Shown in pieces: positions 23,650 through 35,611 of a DNA stretch of 64,000 nt (position 1 is the first letter of the stretch; each line of letters opens with the position of its first letter). The stretch is from Holothuria scabra (taxonomy: Eukaryota > Echinodermata > Holothuroidea > Aspidochirotida > Holothuriidae), in assembly GCA_037179385.1 (NCBI GenBank), contig CM074179.1, positions 2,480,001-2,544,000 on the forward strand, read 5' to 3'. The notes below the pieces were generated by a model. The model made no database searches and was not told where the DNA came from. It saw only the letters and a program-made list of their open reading frames with translations. Position numbers and translations under genes: made by a program.

Positions 23650-26600
23650 ATGTGCAAAACAACAGAAATACAGATAACCATCAACAAGTCTTCCCTGATT
23701 TGCTTCCTTCTGGGTGGGGTCATCACTGCTGTACTGTTTTCAGCTATCCACCTCAACTTCTCTCTTACTCTTGATAGAAGGTGGGCCTTACTCAGACAAC
23801 ATGTCACAGAGAGGGCCTTGTTGGTCCCTGGGATGGACATGACTGGTAAAGTACCTGCAAGTAATCCACTCACAAGATGGGCTCTTGGTACACCTTTGTA
23901 TCCAGCTGACACCAGAGGTTTGTTGGAATTTTTTCAGAGCTTCTGAGTAAAGTATCAATACTTAAGGCTTTCATACTGTTAAAACACCGTCATAATCTGG
24001 AGTACTGTTGACTAATCAATGTGTGTTATAAGGCCTAATTCCTGACATCACAGAACAGAAAGTGGGCCCTCTAATACATGCAAATGCCTATCATTGCAGT
24101 CTTCACCAGCAAGCTTCAAACAGCTGATATGTGTACTCTGTTGGGCATGCTTGTTTGTCAACTACACCAGGGTCAAGGCAGTTGCGGAGCTACCATAAAC
24201 AGTAGTCAGAGGGGGTGGTCACCCCCTCGATGGACTCAGACTGCCTGTCAGTGCCCTTCTTTCTCTTTTTGCCTTATTGAGGCATATGTATTTACCTACA
24301 TGAAAGTGAGGGTACAGCCTTCTTTTCGCCCCCTGTGACCAATTATTCTTGCCCTACAAACTTTGAAGTGCCCACTGCAGGCCATTCTTGTCCTCTCTGA
24401 CTGAATTCCCTTCCTCTCTTACTGGAGCAGGGGGAGAGGGCATTGGGCTTAGGCAGTTTGATAGCTGAGATTTAACCACTCACCTACACTAATGTGTTAT
24501 ATAGTGTCAGACTCAACTCAATTAAAAGTTTAAATTTATTTCTGGTGTGGTTCAAATTTGGTTTCCCTTTAGTCTCCTCTTATGACAGGCGGAAAATACC
24601 CTGGGTTTATTCCACAACCTCCAGCCCACAGGAGGCAGCTGTACAAATTCAAAATTTTTGAAGCAGATTCTGTATATAATATTAAGATGGCTTCTCATGG
24701 TTTTGTGATAGAGGAGTACAGAAACAGCAAAATTGAGTACTAAATTATTCCCTGTAAAATACTTCCAGTTTTATCTTTGCCTTTTCTATTATATTTAACA
24801 GTCCTGACCGGATCCAGTAAAACACACCTGAATAATCTTATTACACTGCAGGAGAAGCAAATCAGACATACTTCTACAGTGAATACATCCGGTTCTAGTA
24901 ATTGTAATATGTTTTTCATCTCTTAGTACATAATCCTTGTGATCTTTCTTTTGGTTCAACATCATGCACAATTCAAATTTGAATTTTTTTTATCATACTG
25001 TATGATGGTTGAATGCAACACAACATTGTCACAACAAAGCATTTTGCTAGATGTAATGTATTCTGTTCAAACTTGCAGTACTGTATATAGTTTGCATGTA
25101 GTCTGCTACAACCCTTCTGAATAAGCCTTGACGTTTGGAAATGCTGAGGTGAATGCCGATCATGCAAGTCTTGACTTTAGCAATATTGCTGAGGCATGAA
25201 ATGCTCGACCCAGGTTTAATGTTGTAGGAGCTTTAATACTGAGGTTTACTTTTTTGCCAAAGTAATTCCATTTTACTTCAGCAATGTTTTTGCCATACAA
25301 CCAATTTTATATTCAGAAGGACTTTTTTGCACAGCATGCACATGTATGATTTTTTTTTTTAAATCAAATTTCGTTTGGGTCATGCACCTTCAATATAAAA
25401 TTTTAAGTGATTTGCCATCACAAGTAAACATACACAATGAAAAGAGAAGTCAACATTTTACATAAATTATAAAATAAAAATAAAAAACTGAAATTTTGCG
25501 TTTTTGTTACATTTTGCAGTTCTTTTTATGTAAACGGTTTTAATAATACATACTGTATATGTTGCTTGTGAAGAGTATTTCCTAGATGCAAGCTGGAGTC
25601 AATCTCAGTTTATTGCTTCAGGATGACTCTTAAAAGAGCAATGTGTATTTCAAAACACTCTCAGTACAGTTCATGTTGTGAAATATAAGCTTTGGTACTC
25701 TGCATAGTTTGAACTAGCTGTCAGTCAAAGAGCTGAGCCAATAGAAAGTTTCTGTACACTGCTACAGTAATTGTAGTTTGGGGTGAGGAGACGGTCCCTT
25801 TACTGTAATGATACATAAATATTTCTTTCTAAGTTCAAATCTTTGTTTCTAGAATGTTTTAACAAATCAGCACTGTATTTCACCAGAAGAAATACAAAAT
25901 TAGCATATCAGTTAAAACCCTCCTTAAGGTGTCTCTCCTGCCCTCCCCCTTCCAATTTTTTGGCCAAAATCAAAATATTTCTGGTTAGAAGGAAGATCAC
26001 TTTTAGAGCCAAAAATGAAATAGAACATACTGTATATCAGTGTCATTTTGTAAGGGCAAATTAAAGGAGACACTTGACTTCAGTCATTTTTATTTTTGTC
26101 TGCAAGAGGTTTGAAGACTTACAGTAAATGTAGGCCCATAGTTTAGAGATTCCCATTTCATTATCAATGCCATTAATTTGTAGTTAGAGAACCTGCATTT
26201 CAGAGAATGATGAAGTAGTTATAGATATACAGCATGCTAATTGAAATACCGCAACACTGCAAGACTTAAATTAGCATTATGCTTTGAGTTTTGTGTTTTT
26301 ATTCCACCTTTCACACTAAACTGCATGTTATTTGTGTGTAATTAATACCTCCGATTGCAAATTACTGAATGATATTTTTGTTTTCAAGCTTCATTTATTC
26401 AATCTCCCCTACCCAAGATTGTGCAGAACTTTGCAAGTGAACAGTATGATGTTCCTTTTTCTATTTTGATTTATTGTAAAACACATAATCATCCCGTTGC
26501 TTATTGTTGAGTTTTTTTTCTTTTTACCAGGGCATTGGGGAGGGGGAGGAGGGAAATTTCTGAAATAGAGGGGATATACCCCAATAGGATTGCCCCTTCA

Positions 26601-28329
26601 TTGATCACCATGTCTCGTACATGTATGGGGACTGCCTAGATGAAAGAATTTTACTGCTATAGATCAAGCGTTCCCTAGTCACAACATTGCATTAATTGCA
26701 TAAAAATCTTCTTTGAGTGAGAAGTACGTTTAATAGCCTGCTGCACTAAGTTTTGATTCAGGTACTTAAGTTTATAGCCTAAGGTTAAAATATAGGGTTT
26801 TTCTCCAATGTACAGTGAGATTAGAGTAATTAAAGATGATAGGATCTTCCGTGTAGAGAAATTTGGATTTTATGAACCCATCTTCAATCTTGTTATCCTA
26901 ACCCTCTTGTACCAGCTACTAGGCTACTAAAATATGTATGGTATTTTGTTTAAATATGTAAGGTGACATGCTTGGACTGAAACTGATGCACCCCAGCATT
27001 TGAAAGCTGATATTTAGAAAAATATACAAAATAATCATAGTTAGTTGTGCACTTGTATTTGAAACCTGATATTTTGAATATAGTATCATATGTAGGTGTG
27101 TTAAACTGTGTTGCATGGTGTTTATAAACTTTGAGTTGTTCATTCACATTTACATGCCAATGTTTGGCTGTTTGCGCATAATTCTTAAATCAGATTGAAA
27201 CCCGTCTCATTTCACTGCAATCAGTAGTAAATGCTAAAAGCTACAGTGTGCTTTATTTCTCTGGACAGTTCTCAAAGGTGAAGCACTTGCAGCCTTACAC
27301 CAGGCCATTGACGCCAAGAAGAACGGGAAAAAAGTCAAGGCCCTCAAACTTTTCCAGCATGCCTTGGCCCTGGACCCTAACCATGCAGATGTCTTGAATG
27401 AGTATGGTGAGTTCCTTGAAGATGAAGATGTGGTACAGGCAGATCACCTGTACACATGTGCTGTCATATTTAACAATTCACACACCAAGGCTCTCAGTAA
27501 CCTTCGTAGGACTTCTGCTTCTGTGGCTGAAATTGATAAACAAATGTTGGACTCCATCGATAAAAAACATGAACAGTTTTTGAAAATTTCTGAGAGTAGT
27601 AGAGTCTTTGAGAGGGCAAGAGAGGAGTTTTACTACTTGCAGGTGTATCACACAACAGCTATAGAAGGAAACACGCTAACCCTGGAGCAGATGAGGAGTA
27701 TAATGGAGACGGGATTAGCCATTGGAGGAAAAAGTATATTAGAACATAATGAAGTGTTAGGATTGGAATTAGCACTGCAGTATATAAATAATACTCTAAT
27801 GCAAAGGATAGGACCAATTACTGTCAAGGATATTTTGGCCATACACCACAGAGTACTAGGCCATGTAAACCCTATAGATGCAGGTCATATGAGGACATCT
27901 CAGGTATTCATTGGGGGCCATGTGCCCCCTCCTTCAACTGAAATAGAGGATCTTATGGATGAGTTTGTTGAGTGGTTAAACAGTGAGGAAGCTCTCCTCT
28001 TGCATCCAGTGGAGTTTGCTGCTCTTGCTCACTATAAGTTAGTTTATATTCACCCATTTCTTGATGGCAATGGTCGGACATCTCGTTTGCTTATGAATCT
28101 CATTTTAATGAGGGCAGGTTTTCCTCCGGTGGTAGTTAAACTCTCAGAGAGACCCACGTACTATGAAACCATCAAGATGGGTAACCTTGGGGATCTACGA
28201 CCATTTATTAGGTTCATCAGTCACAGTTTGGAGGACATGTTAGATGCCTACATCTACTTGGATTCCGATCCGGAACATTCCATAACAGATGTGAAGGAGA
28301 ATGAAGTCCATGTTATAGAAGCTGCTTAG
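23650..28329 (+). CDS. FICD: FICD, Fic-domain protein adenylyltransferase (ER)
   Basis: CDS is join(23650-23917, 27269-28329), 442 aa (human about 458). An in-frame TGA at 23635-23637 fixes ATG 23650 as the first usable start. Donor AGAG|GTTTGT and acceptor GGACAG flank a 3351-bp intron that splits codon 90. Residues about 15-35 (LICFLLGGVITAVLFSAIHL) form a single signal-anchor helix (type II, lumenal catalytic part). Residues about 92-170 are the TPR region. TTAIEGN, with the inhibitory glutamate at residue 222, is the auto-inhibitory helix motif. HPFLDGNGRTSRLL, with the catalytic histidine at residue 351, is the Fic motif. Both key residues are offset by 12 from human Glu234 and His363. 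In the known family the enzyme AMPylates and de-AMPylates the chaperone BiP/HSPA5 in the ER lumen. All key residues are present and no break is seen. Confidence 0.96.
24481..24640 (+). repeat. Dispersed repeat with GTCGCCTCTTACGACAGGC core, copy C
   Basis: Same block order as copies A and B: CACCTACACTAATGTGTTAT, ATAGTGTCAGACTCAACTCA, TTTGGTTTCCCTTTAGTCTC, CTCTTATGACAGGCGGAAAA, CCCACAGGAGGCAG. More diverged than A and B. Confidence 0.6.
25600..25803 (+). mobile_element. Partial copy of the MITE at 32787-33091
   Basis: Shares CAATCTCAGTTTATTGCTTC, ACACTCTCAGTAC, AATATAAGCTTTGG, GTCAGTCAAAGAGCTGAGCC and TGTAGTTTGGGGTGAG in the same order. The left terminus could not be found. Confidence 0.6.
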
Positions 28330-28922
28330 CACTGGAGACAGGACTTTAGGTGGGACATTACTTGTGGCGCACAAAGAGATATGATCAGTTGTTTGGGTAG
28401 AGGGGTAATGTGCCCTTCTCAGGGCTTGATTTGAGTCACAGAACATGTTCAAATTAAAACTGAATTTAGTTCTTGCCTTTTTCTATTTAAAATGAAAGGG
28501 CACTCCAATTTTTATTTAATCACTTTCTCAAATGGCTGTTTGACTCACAAAAGTTATTTGGATTTGCCCATGTCAAGGCAAACTTCACATGTGCAGTATA
28601 TACTCATTTGAGTTCATTCAAATGTTTTATGTATATATACATACAAACTTTGCACTTTTTCACAGTACTAGCATTGATTTTACAAGTTTGCTTTCTCTGT
28701 GTGCATGCAACATTTAGGCCTCATGACACTTTACACTCTGGAGTTTGTTAGTGTGATTTGCCAAGTCACCCTCCCCTCCCCCCCTTCTGTTGACGAATCA
28801 GATCAGAAATTGAAAGATTTAAAAAGTGATAGACCCCAGTTACTGTATGGCCGATTGCAATTAGACCATCACTTGCATCCCGGATTCGTCAACAAGTGGA
28901 ATGCACCGTACCTGTATACTTC
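28330..28922. other. 3' UTR or flank of FICD
   Basis: No further coding sequence. Candidate polyadenylation signals (AATAAA) occur only further on, near 29431 and 29686, so the mRNA end is undetermined. Confidence 0.4.
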
Positions 28923-29122
28923 GGTCCTTGAATGTTGAGACCTGTGAGTATAGGCTACCACTTTCCTCAAATCTTTGTGAAGAGAGAAATTATTTACACA
29001 CCTTGACAAAAAATGGGACTCAGACAAATGTGTAAAAGAGTTACAAGACAGCTTACATTCCATATTCCAGGATTTCTTCAGGAGTGTGATTTGTAGCGTT
29101 GAAGATGTTAAACTCAAGGCCT
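28923..29122. mobile_element. Small inverted-repeat element (AGGCCTTGA ends), copy 1
   Basis: Begins GGTCCTTGAATGTTGAGACC then TGTGAG, and ends AGGAGTGTGATTTG...AAACTCAAGGCCTT. The ends are imperfect inverted repeats of each other. The same arrangement occurs at 58582-58800, and its left half at about 55297-55375. Confidence 0.5.
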
Positions 29123-30071
29123 TATTCATGTTGTATGGAGGCTTTTCATATGAAGTCATTATACTCCCAGCCGCCATTTTGGAGTCCATGTAACTATGTA
29201 ATGGACCACACTTGATGCGCTGGCTTGATGAATATGTACAAACTGCCCATACCACAGTGCACACTGTGGGTCCACAAAACAGTGCACACTGTCCAGTGCA
29301 GTGCGTTCAGCTCAAAGCCACTTGTACTTGGCATGTAATGGTTGTCCTCCAGCATGACAGATGTGTAACGTAATTTCAAAGCCTCTGTAAGCTGGTGGTG
29401 TTGCATGGGCTGCTACAAGAAATATGAAGAAAATAAACTTGAAAACTGTACTGTTATTGTATGACGTATTTGTGTTTTTTTGGTGGTGAATAATTATGGA
29501 ATTGTTGATCATTAGTAACTTTATAGAAGCATGTTGCTTCATTTTGAAATATGTATACTTAGAATGAACCAGTAATTAAGGAGGGGTATTCCAGGGGGTG
29601 GAGGCAGGGAGTGGATGATTAGTAGGGTCTATGTATGTGTGTGCTGCCTAGTTCTGATTATAGAGTGATCTTACCTCAGATCTGAAATAAACATAATGTC
29701 ACAAATTTGTTATATTGCACTTAATCCAATCAACTCTAAAATCATTTCCAGTGTGATGAAGACCCATAGCTAAGGGAGGCGAGGGGGGGGGAGTTTGCCA
29801 TGAATTTTTTTTTGCCTGCTTAGAAACTTTGGAATTTGTCATTGACTTAATACATTTGTACACATTTGGACCTCCCTGGAAAAATCTCCCCACTCCCCCA
29901 TAAAGGTTTTGGGCCCCTTTTCAGTGGATTGTCTGGCTATGGGCCTTGTATGAGGAATCATATGTTCTTGAAATTTTATGTTTTAAGTTTTGGAAGCAGC
30001 TGAAATGTAGAACAATAAAACAGTTGAAGAATACACCTGTAGGCAAAGGAGGGGAAATCAGTTGCTCAAAT
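29123..30071. other. Intergenic, no gene seen
   Basis: AT-rich sequence with short G-runs. No element or gene recognised. Confidence 0.35.
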
Positions 30072-30234
30072 TTTATTGCATACATAATTAAAATTAAAAT
30101 TTATTGCATACATAATTAAAATTAAAATTTATTGCATACATAATTAAAATTAAAATTTATCGCATACATAATTAAAATTAAAATTTATCGCATACATAAT
30201 TAAAATTAAAATTTATTGCATACATAATTAAAAT
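30072..30234. repeat. Minisatellite, six copies of a 28-bp AT-rich unit
   Basis: The word GCATACATAATTAAAATT recurs at 30078, 30106, 30134, 30162, 30190 and 30218, exactly 28 bp apart. Only a T/C change (TTATTGC against TTATCGC) distinguishes units. Confidence 0.95.
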
Positions 30235-32029
30235 TGCCAACTTGGATTACTTGGGTTACTGTGATGCTATGTTACTACTCTATTTTGTCAAGGCTTATGG
30301 TCAGTGTGGAGTCTTGTAAATTAGGTCATTTGAGATTTTTCATCAACAAGTCTTAAATATAAGTGGAGTGGTGTCTGTTGTAAGAGGTCAGTGTTTACAG
30401 TACAAGGGAGAAACCTTTTCTGTTGTAGAAATAAGATGCTGAAAAAATACTATGCAAAATGTAAAAAAAAAGACTGCTCTCCACTTTTAAGACTGAGGGA
30501 GTGAGGATTTCTCTAAACTTTGTGGTCAAACTGTGAGGATAATCTGTTGGTCAGTAGTTAGTATGTAAAGAGAAAATTTTAAATGGTATTCATACATATT
30601 TGGTCAACACTAAGGTCTACTTTAAAGTTTTGGTAAATAGTACTTAAAGGTAAATATTTTTGCATGCGTAGAGACTAAGTAATTTTACTGTCTGAATTTC
30701 AGTGAATTGTCTGTATAAACATTGTAGAATGGTGAGTTATGTTTTAACACATTCTGTGGATGTCAGCATGTTTTTATGGTATAATGGTCTGTGACCCAAA
30801 GATTCTGCCAGAAACACAAAAGGGGGGGGGGGGGATTTACTACTATTAAACCCCAAGTCCAAAGTGATGCTGTCCTGTGTTGAAGGTATGGGTGGGTTTG
30901 GAGGGAGAAAAGCTTGCTCCAAGACCTCTGGAAGGTGCTATCTGAAGGTTATTTATGTAACTTAAATATTGCTGCAAAAGTGTCACCTTTTGAAGTAATA
31001 TGCCAAGATATTGACTAATTTTCTTATTTTTATGGAAATAAAAAGGGGGATTTTTCTTGCCTTCTTCTGGAAAAGGGAGGGGGTAAGGAAGTGGGGAATC
31101 CACCCTTAACCCCCTCCCTCTGGCAGCAACACTGTTGTTGGTATTTTATTTAGCAACCTACTGTTAGTTTGTAATGAGTTGTGGTGTATGGAAAAGGGGG
31201 AGGAGGGGATAATAGTATTTTTCAGTTACTAAAAGGAGAGCTTAGAATGGGTGGGAAAGATACCAAACTTTTGAGCTTATGTATCTTGGAATTTCTTCTC
31301 TTATTGCTATGGGCCTGTAGTGCCTTACACAATTGGGATATAAAATTAAGATGGGCAATGTTGTTATTTGGCATAAGAAAATATTTTATTCATTGTCTGA
31401 AGTTTTTTTTCACTTAAGTCATGTAGAAGATTTAGTAGGGAGAAAAATTAGGAAGGGGTTGAGGACTTCAAGGCTCCTTAAGTTCATTCTTTGTACTAAT
31501 GAATATGACTGGCAGAAGCAAATGCAACAGTAACAGAACAGATTAGGGTCGTTTGTTGGAGAATTAATCCCATTTTATCGTCTAACGATTATGAAGATTA
31601 AAAAGCTGGTACATCTTTGTTTGTCAAGTTTTGTTTTGTGCAATTTTCAATATCAAAGTAATATTTATTGGAAGAATTCTATAAGCTTAACTGGATTAAT
31701 AAATAAAGATATATACAAAATTGTTGAGTGATTTTAGATTTGTCATTTATGAGCAGTTGTGTGCATAAGTCTGAAAATGGTACTACAGCTGGGCATCAGA
31801 ATATAAGTAGTCAAGGCCTTGTTGTCCCTGTTGTTTTAGTTGCATGACTCCATTGCAATTTCTCCACAGACTTACCAAATGCAAAAGTATCCGCAATCCC
31901 CCTTTATTTCCTATGAGTCGGTGACCTTGAATTTTATGCGCAAATGCCTTGGTTTACTCAAAGTAACAATCCAAAGTTGCCCCCATTGAGTCAACAACAA
32001 CCTAAGGGTATCTGAAGTCGTGACGTAAC
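30235..32029. other. Intergenic, no gene seen
   Basis: Includes a G12-G13 run near 30824-30835. No conserved ORF or terminal-repeat pair recognised. Confidence 0.35.
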
Positions 32030-32420
32030 AATGGGAGGGGGAGAGGGCAGGCATCCATATTTTCCATTTTTTAAGTCTGAACACTACTAGGAACATTACT
32101 TGGGGCACAAAGCGTGCCAAATATTTTGTCCCTTTAAACAAATATTTGAAAATATGGATAAAAAAAATTTTGGATTGTAAGTTTCCTTTATGGAAAACTT
32201 CAAAAGGTTAAGGGATTGTTTGGGGGAGGATAAAGCATTTCCTATTAGCAAATCTGAGATTGTGCGGTGATCTACTGAAGATCGTTGCTGAATAAAAGTT
32301 GCTGAAACTTGGTTGTCTTTTTTAGACAAATATTTGAAAATGAAGTGCTTACATTAAAGAAAATTCAGAATTTTATGGGGAAAGTAGGAGAACATTATTT
32401 GCAGTACTACGGAGATCACG
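32030..32420 (+). repeat. Body of a GC-hairpin hAT-like element, termini not found
   Basis: Parallels 36280-36620 in order: GGGCAGGCATCCA, ATTTTTTAAGT, AAATATTTGAAAATATGGA, TGGATTGTAAG, GGTTAAGGGATTG, GCAAATCTGAGATTGTGCGG, GATCGTTGCTG, TTCAGAATTTTATGG. The GCGCGC hairpin is lost here (GCACAAAGCGTGCC at 32105). Confidence 0.55.
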
Positions 32421-32577
32421 AGGGGCCCTCCACCAGACAATTTTCCTTTCCCCCTGCAGCTGCCCCCGCCTTGGTAGGTCAGTCAGGAGAAAGTGAATAA
32501 TATCCGTCTGGAGAATTAATTTTCACTCATACTAAGAGATATGTTAAACTTCAGAGCTTGCATTGGCTTTACCTTCT

Positions 32578-32650
32578 GGATCTGCTCCAGAGCTTCTTCC
32601 CTGGACCTCACCCTCAGGGCCCGTGCTTCTCGTTTGGTTTTGCTCTACAG
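32578..32650 (-). other. Isolated exon-like segment, unknown gene
   Basis: On the minus strand a 73-bp stretch is bounded by an acceptor-like TTTCGCCTGTAG and a donor-like AG|GTAAAG. One frame reads KTKREARALRVRSREEALEQ, charged and helix-like, unlike the surrounding sequence. No neighbouring exon was found, so it may be a pseudo-exon, a retro-copy fragment or chance. Confidence 0.25.
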
Positions 32651-32786
32651 GCGAAAATTCCCCCCTTTAACATCTCCCCTTTTCCTTAGTTCCCCCATGA
32701 TTGCAAGTGCACAGAAGCTGTAGTATAATTGGTTGAATTTTCGACTGTCTTTTACGGGACCAGTCACATATGGTCATTATCGTGTG

Positions 32787-33091
32787 TTAAATGTCCTGTT
32801 CTCTCACCCCAAACAGTGCCAATTCTCCTAACCTTCTTACTGAAGCCCCTCCCACAATTGTCTGAAATTCATCCTTATCCAGACACAATCTCAGTTTATT
32901 GCTTCAGGTTGAGTAAAGAAAAACTGAATTTATATAATCATAACACTCTCAGTACCGTACATGCTGTGTAATATAAGCTTTGGCACTCTGCATTGTTTGA
33001 AGTAGTTGTCAGTCAAAGAGCTGAGCCAATTGAGAATTTCGGTACCCGGGTACCAAAACTGTAGTTTGGGGTGAGAGGTTTGGCCCTTTAA
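32787..33091. mobile_element. TTAA-flanked MITE, 305 bp
   Basis: Inverted ends: TTAAATGTCCTGTTCTCTCA then CCCCAAAC on the left; GTTTGGGGTGAGAGGTTTGG then CCCTTTAA on the right. TTAA lies at both edges. The interior matches 25600-25803 in the FICD intron. It contains the palindrome GGTACCCGGGTACC near 33042. Confidence 0.7.
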
Positions 33092-33239
33092 GCTGGTGGG
33101 TGGGAGGGGCGTGATTATGTTTGATACGAGCTTTGCTTGGAGCTGAGCCAAAAAGATAATGGTTACATTAAACTTTTGTTTAATAAATAAGAGTGATTTC
33201 AGGGTGGATTTAGGATTTATTGTTATGGTGGACGCCGAT

Positions 33240-33734
33240 GCCCGATGACAGCACGAGTTGCTCCATTTACCCAGTATTTTAGGAGCCCTATATACTAAGG
33301 ACGGATCCGGCCTGTGGCTTATGTACAGTTTAAAAAAGGCGGCATTTTTTACTTTTGGCAGAACCTGGTTTTATTCTGCATTAGAGACTATCTAAACGGA
33401 GCTTCACAATCTGTTGGCACGAAGCGCATGGAAAGATTTGAAAATCACGACCTCTCAGACAGCCTAAAATTGAATTCTTGCAAGGCTTGTGAGTAGAATA
33501 GAATAAAATCGATTGTCAGTTTGAGATTTTGTTGCATTTACGAAAGAATGTTCATCACAAGAAAACGTGCAAAAATTGCAAAATGATCAGAAAATTACCA
33601 GAAAAAATGTATCGCTACCATTTTCAGCAAAACTGGACACTAGTTTACATAGGTGCTTCAATTCAATAATCAACTGTCATTCGTATAGCGTCCTATGTCT
33701 ATGATAAGACACAAAAATCGTCCCGACGTCCCGA
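33240..33734 (+). repeat. Diverged relative of the GC-hairpin element family
   Basis: Shares GATTTGAAAATCACGACCTC then TCAGACAGC with the reverse complement of about 17880-17930 in the 17167-19141 element, and AGAAAATTACCAGA with 14270. No termini identified. Confidence 0.4.
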
Positions 33735-33960
33735 CTTGAAGTAGCGCAGTAGACTGTTCTGTTTTATGATTGGCTCTTGAGAATCATGTGACAATATTTT
33801 CTCCTTAAATGTGAAATTCACAAGTAGAAGTAGCTTGGTTTACCTTGTGTATGCAATGTTAAAGTCCTAAAATATTTTGAATGATACTAGTTTGAACAGA
33901 AATAAGAAGAAATTTGTGAAATCTGGTTTTCGTTGGTTCAAGATAAGTTTGGGAATAACA
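33735..33960. mobile_element. Truncated copy of the TTAA MITE family (AGCAGTC type)
   Basis: Matches 15870-16075 and the reverse complement of 48360-48600: GTAGACTGTTCTGTTTTATG, ATTGGCTCTTGAGAATCATG, AAATGTGAAATTCAC, TTGGTTTACCTTGTGTATGC, ATAAGTTTGGG. The left TTAA end is missing; the boundary abuts the previous repeat. Confidence 0.6.
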
Positions 33961-34994
33961 ATGAAGAAATGATACAGTGAGCAGGCGTGACGGACCTTGA
34001 TGTAGCCTTTTCAACAGATTGTTTTCAATACAAGACAATTTCTTCTATTTGACCCTGTTTTCTTTGTACGTTTTTGAAATTGGAAAAGGTAAACCTTGAA
34101 AATTTAGGGGAGCATCGTGGTCTTGGTTGTGTTTGACCTTTCTTCCAGACCAGCAGAGACGACCATTCCGAGCGAATTTGTATTTTTTTTTTTATTTACA
34201 CCGCAACATTTACTGCAAATAAATTCGGCTTAAAAACGTTTAAGTAAATTACATGTTAGCGAAGTTGGGGTATACTTCCTGAAACTTTGGTAACCAAGAT
34301 TGTTGATCTGGGGAAGGAGTCTCAGGGGGCTGTATTCAGGGGATTTTCATATCAGGAGGCCAAAGAGATAAGTAGAGCTCTTCTTTTCTGTTTTCAAGTA
34401 TGTTCATTCAGTAAAAATAGCAATTATGTAAAAGGATTCCTGAGACTCCAAAAATCTCGGCCCCATCCTTGACCATTCCCACTACAGTGACTACAGGAAA
34501 AAGTTGTCTTGAGAAATACATTTCCTGAAAAATTTGTGTTCAAGTGTTACAATTTCCTGATATCAGAAAAGAATCGTTAACTCTTTCTTCTTTGACATTT
34601 GGGGTCAGCCAATTTATGATTCGGGTCACCCCTATGCCGCTCCCTCTTCTCCGTATAACGAGACCACTGTTGATGCACTTGCACACCCTCCTGTATGCCT
34701 GTGTAATCTGGCAAATGAAAACAACTATAAACTCCTTTGCAACTTTCGCTCGAATATTGTACCATTTCGGGCAAAGTGTTGTGCAATACTATGGAATAGG
34801 CCTAATAAGTCAATAACAGACCAAAAGGCCTTATCAATGCACATTAACAATCACTAACATTAGAAAATCCTGTCCCTTGAACAATCGACATTTATACTTT
34901 GACCTTGATTTCCTAATCGAGCAGTGCAGTGAAGCATTTTGCGTTTAACCTTAAGATAGTGGGCATCAATTCTTCAAAGGCTTTTTACAGTAGT
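33961..34994. other. Intergenic, no gene seen
   Basis: Open frames of up to 90 codons at 34544-34816 on both strands lack motifs or codon bias. Nothing recognised. Confidence 0.35.
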
Positions 34995-35240
34995 ATATCC
35001 CAGGGTTGAATTCCATACGGACCATTTGCAAAAACACATTGTAAACTCAAATGGTGTTGAATGGTTTCAAATGGTTTATGAATGGTGCCAACTCGTCTTA
35101 AAAATGCAAATGGTAATCTTAATTGGTTTTCTTACTGGTTTTAAATCGTAATGGTTATGAATGGAAACTGTCCAAAAAACACAGTATAACCTGAATGGTT
35201 TTTGTCGAATGGTATCAAATGGAATTTAACCATGGGATAT
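34995..35240. mobile_element. Short MITE with AATGGT-rich interior
   Basis: Imperfect terminal inverted repeats: ATATCCCAGGGTTGAATTCC at the left; ATATCCCATGGTTAAATTCC as the reverse complement of the right end. Similarity continues into ACCATTTGC/ACCATTCGAC. The interior is a cryptic repeat of AATGGT (about ten occurrences). Confidence 0.65.
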
Positions 35241-35611
35241 TGATTTGTATTTCCACATATAACGATAGAATAGCGATTTGAATTCATGTAGTTAAGTTAG
35301 TTACAAAATGAATGTTTAACTATGGAAATCAGTTCACTGAGATTTAGTGCAGTTATGCAAGAAAATAAAATTAAAATATGCAGGAATTGAAATAAAAATT
35401 TCCAGACCAACTAAAAAATCTGTCAAACTATAGATATTTAACACTGAAAACATACCACGTTCCAAAATAAACGAAAAACGTGTTTATAATTACAAACGGG
35501 CATTATTTCTTTATATTTTCTCCAGTAAGGTACACCAGGAGTATTTGTTTGGGTGTAAGTACCTGGAAGTATTTTCAAGGTCAGTATTGGTTATATGCGA
35601 TTTTCTAGGGG

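Larger units (their letters stand above)
23918..27268 (+). other. FICD intron
   Basis: Contains a lone hAT-like end (CAGTTGCGGAGCTACC, near 24178), the dispersed repeat at 24481-24640 and part of a MITE at about 25600-25803. The rest is AT-rich with no recognised element. Confidence 0.7.

Noticed and set aside
23598..23912. Minus-strand frame opposite FICD exon 1
   Set aside because: It is the antisense shadow of a confidently identified coding exon.
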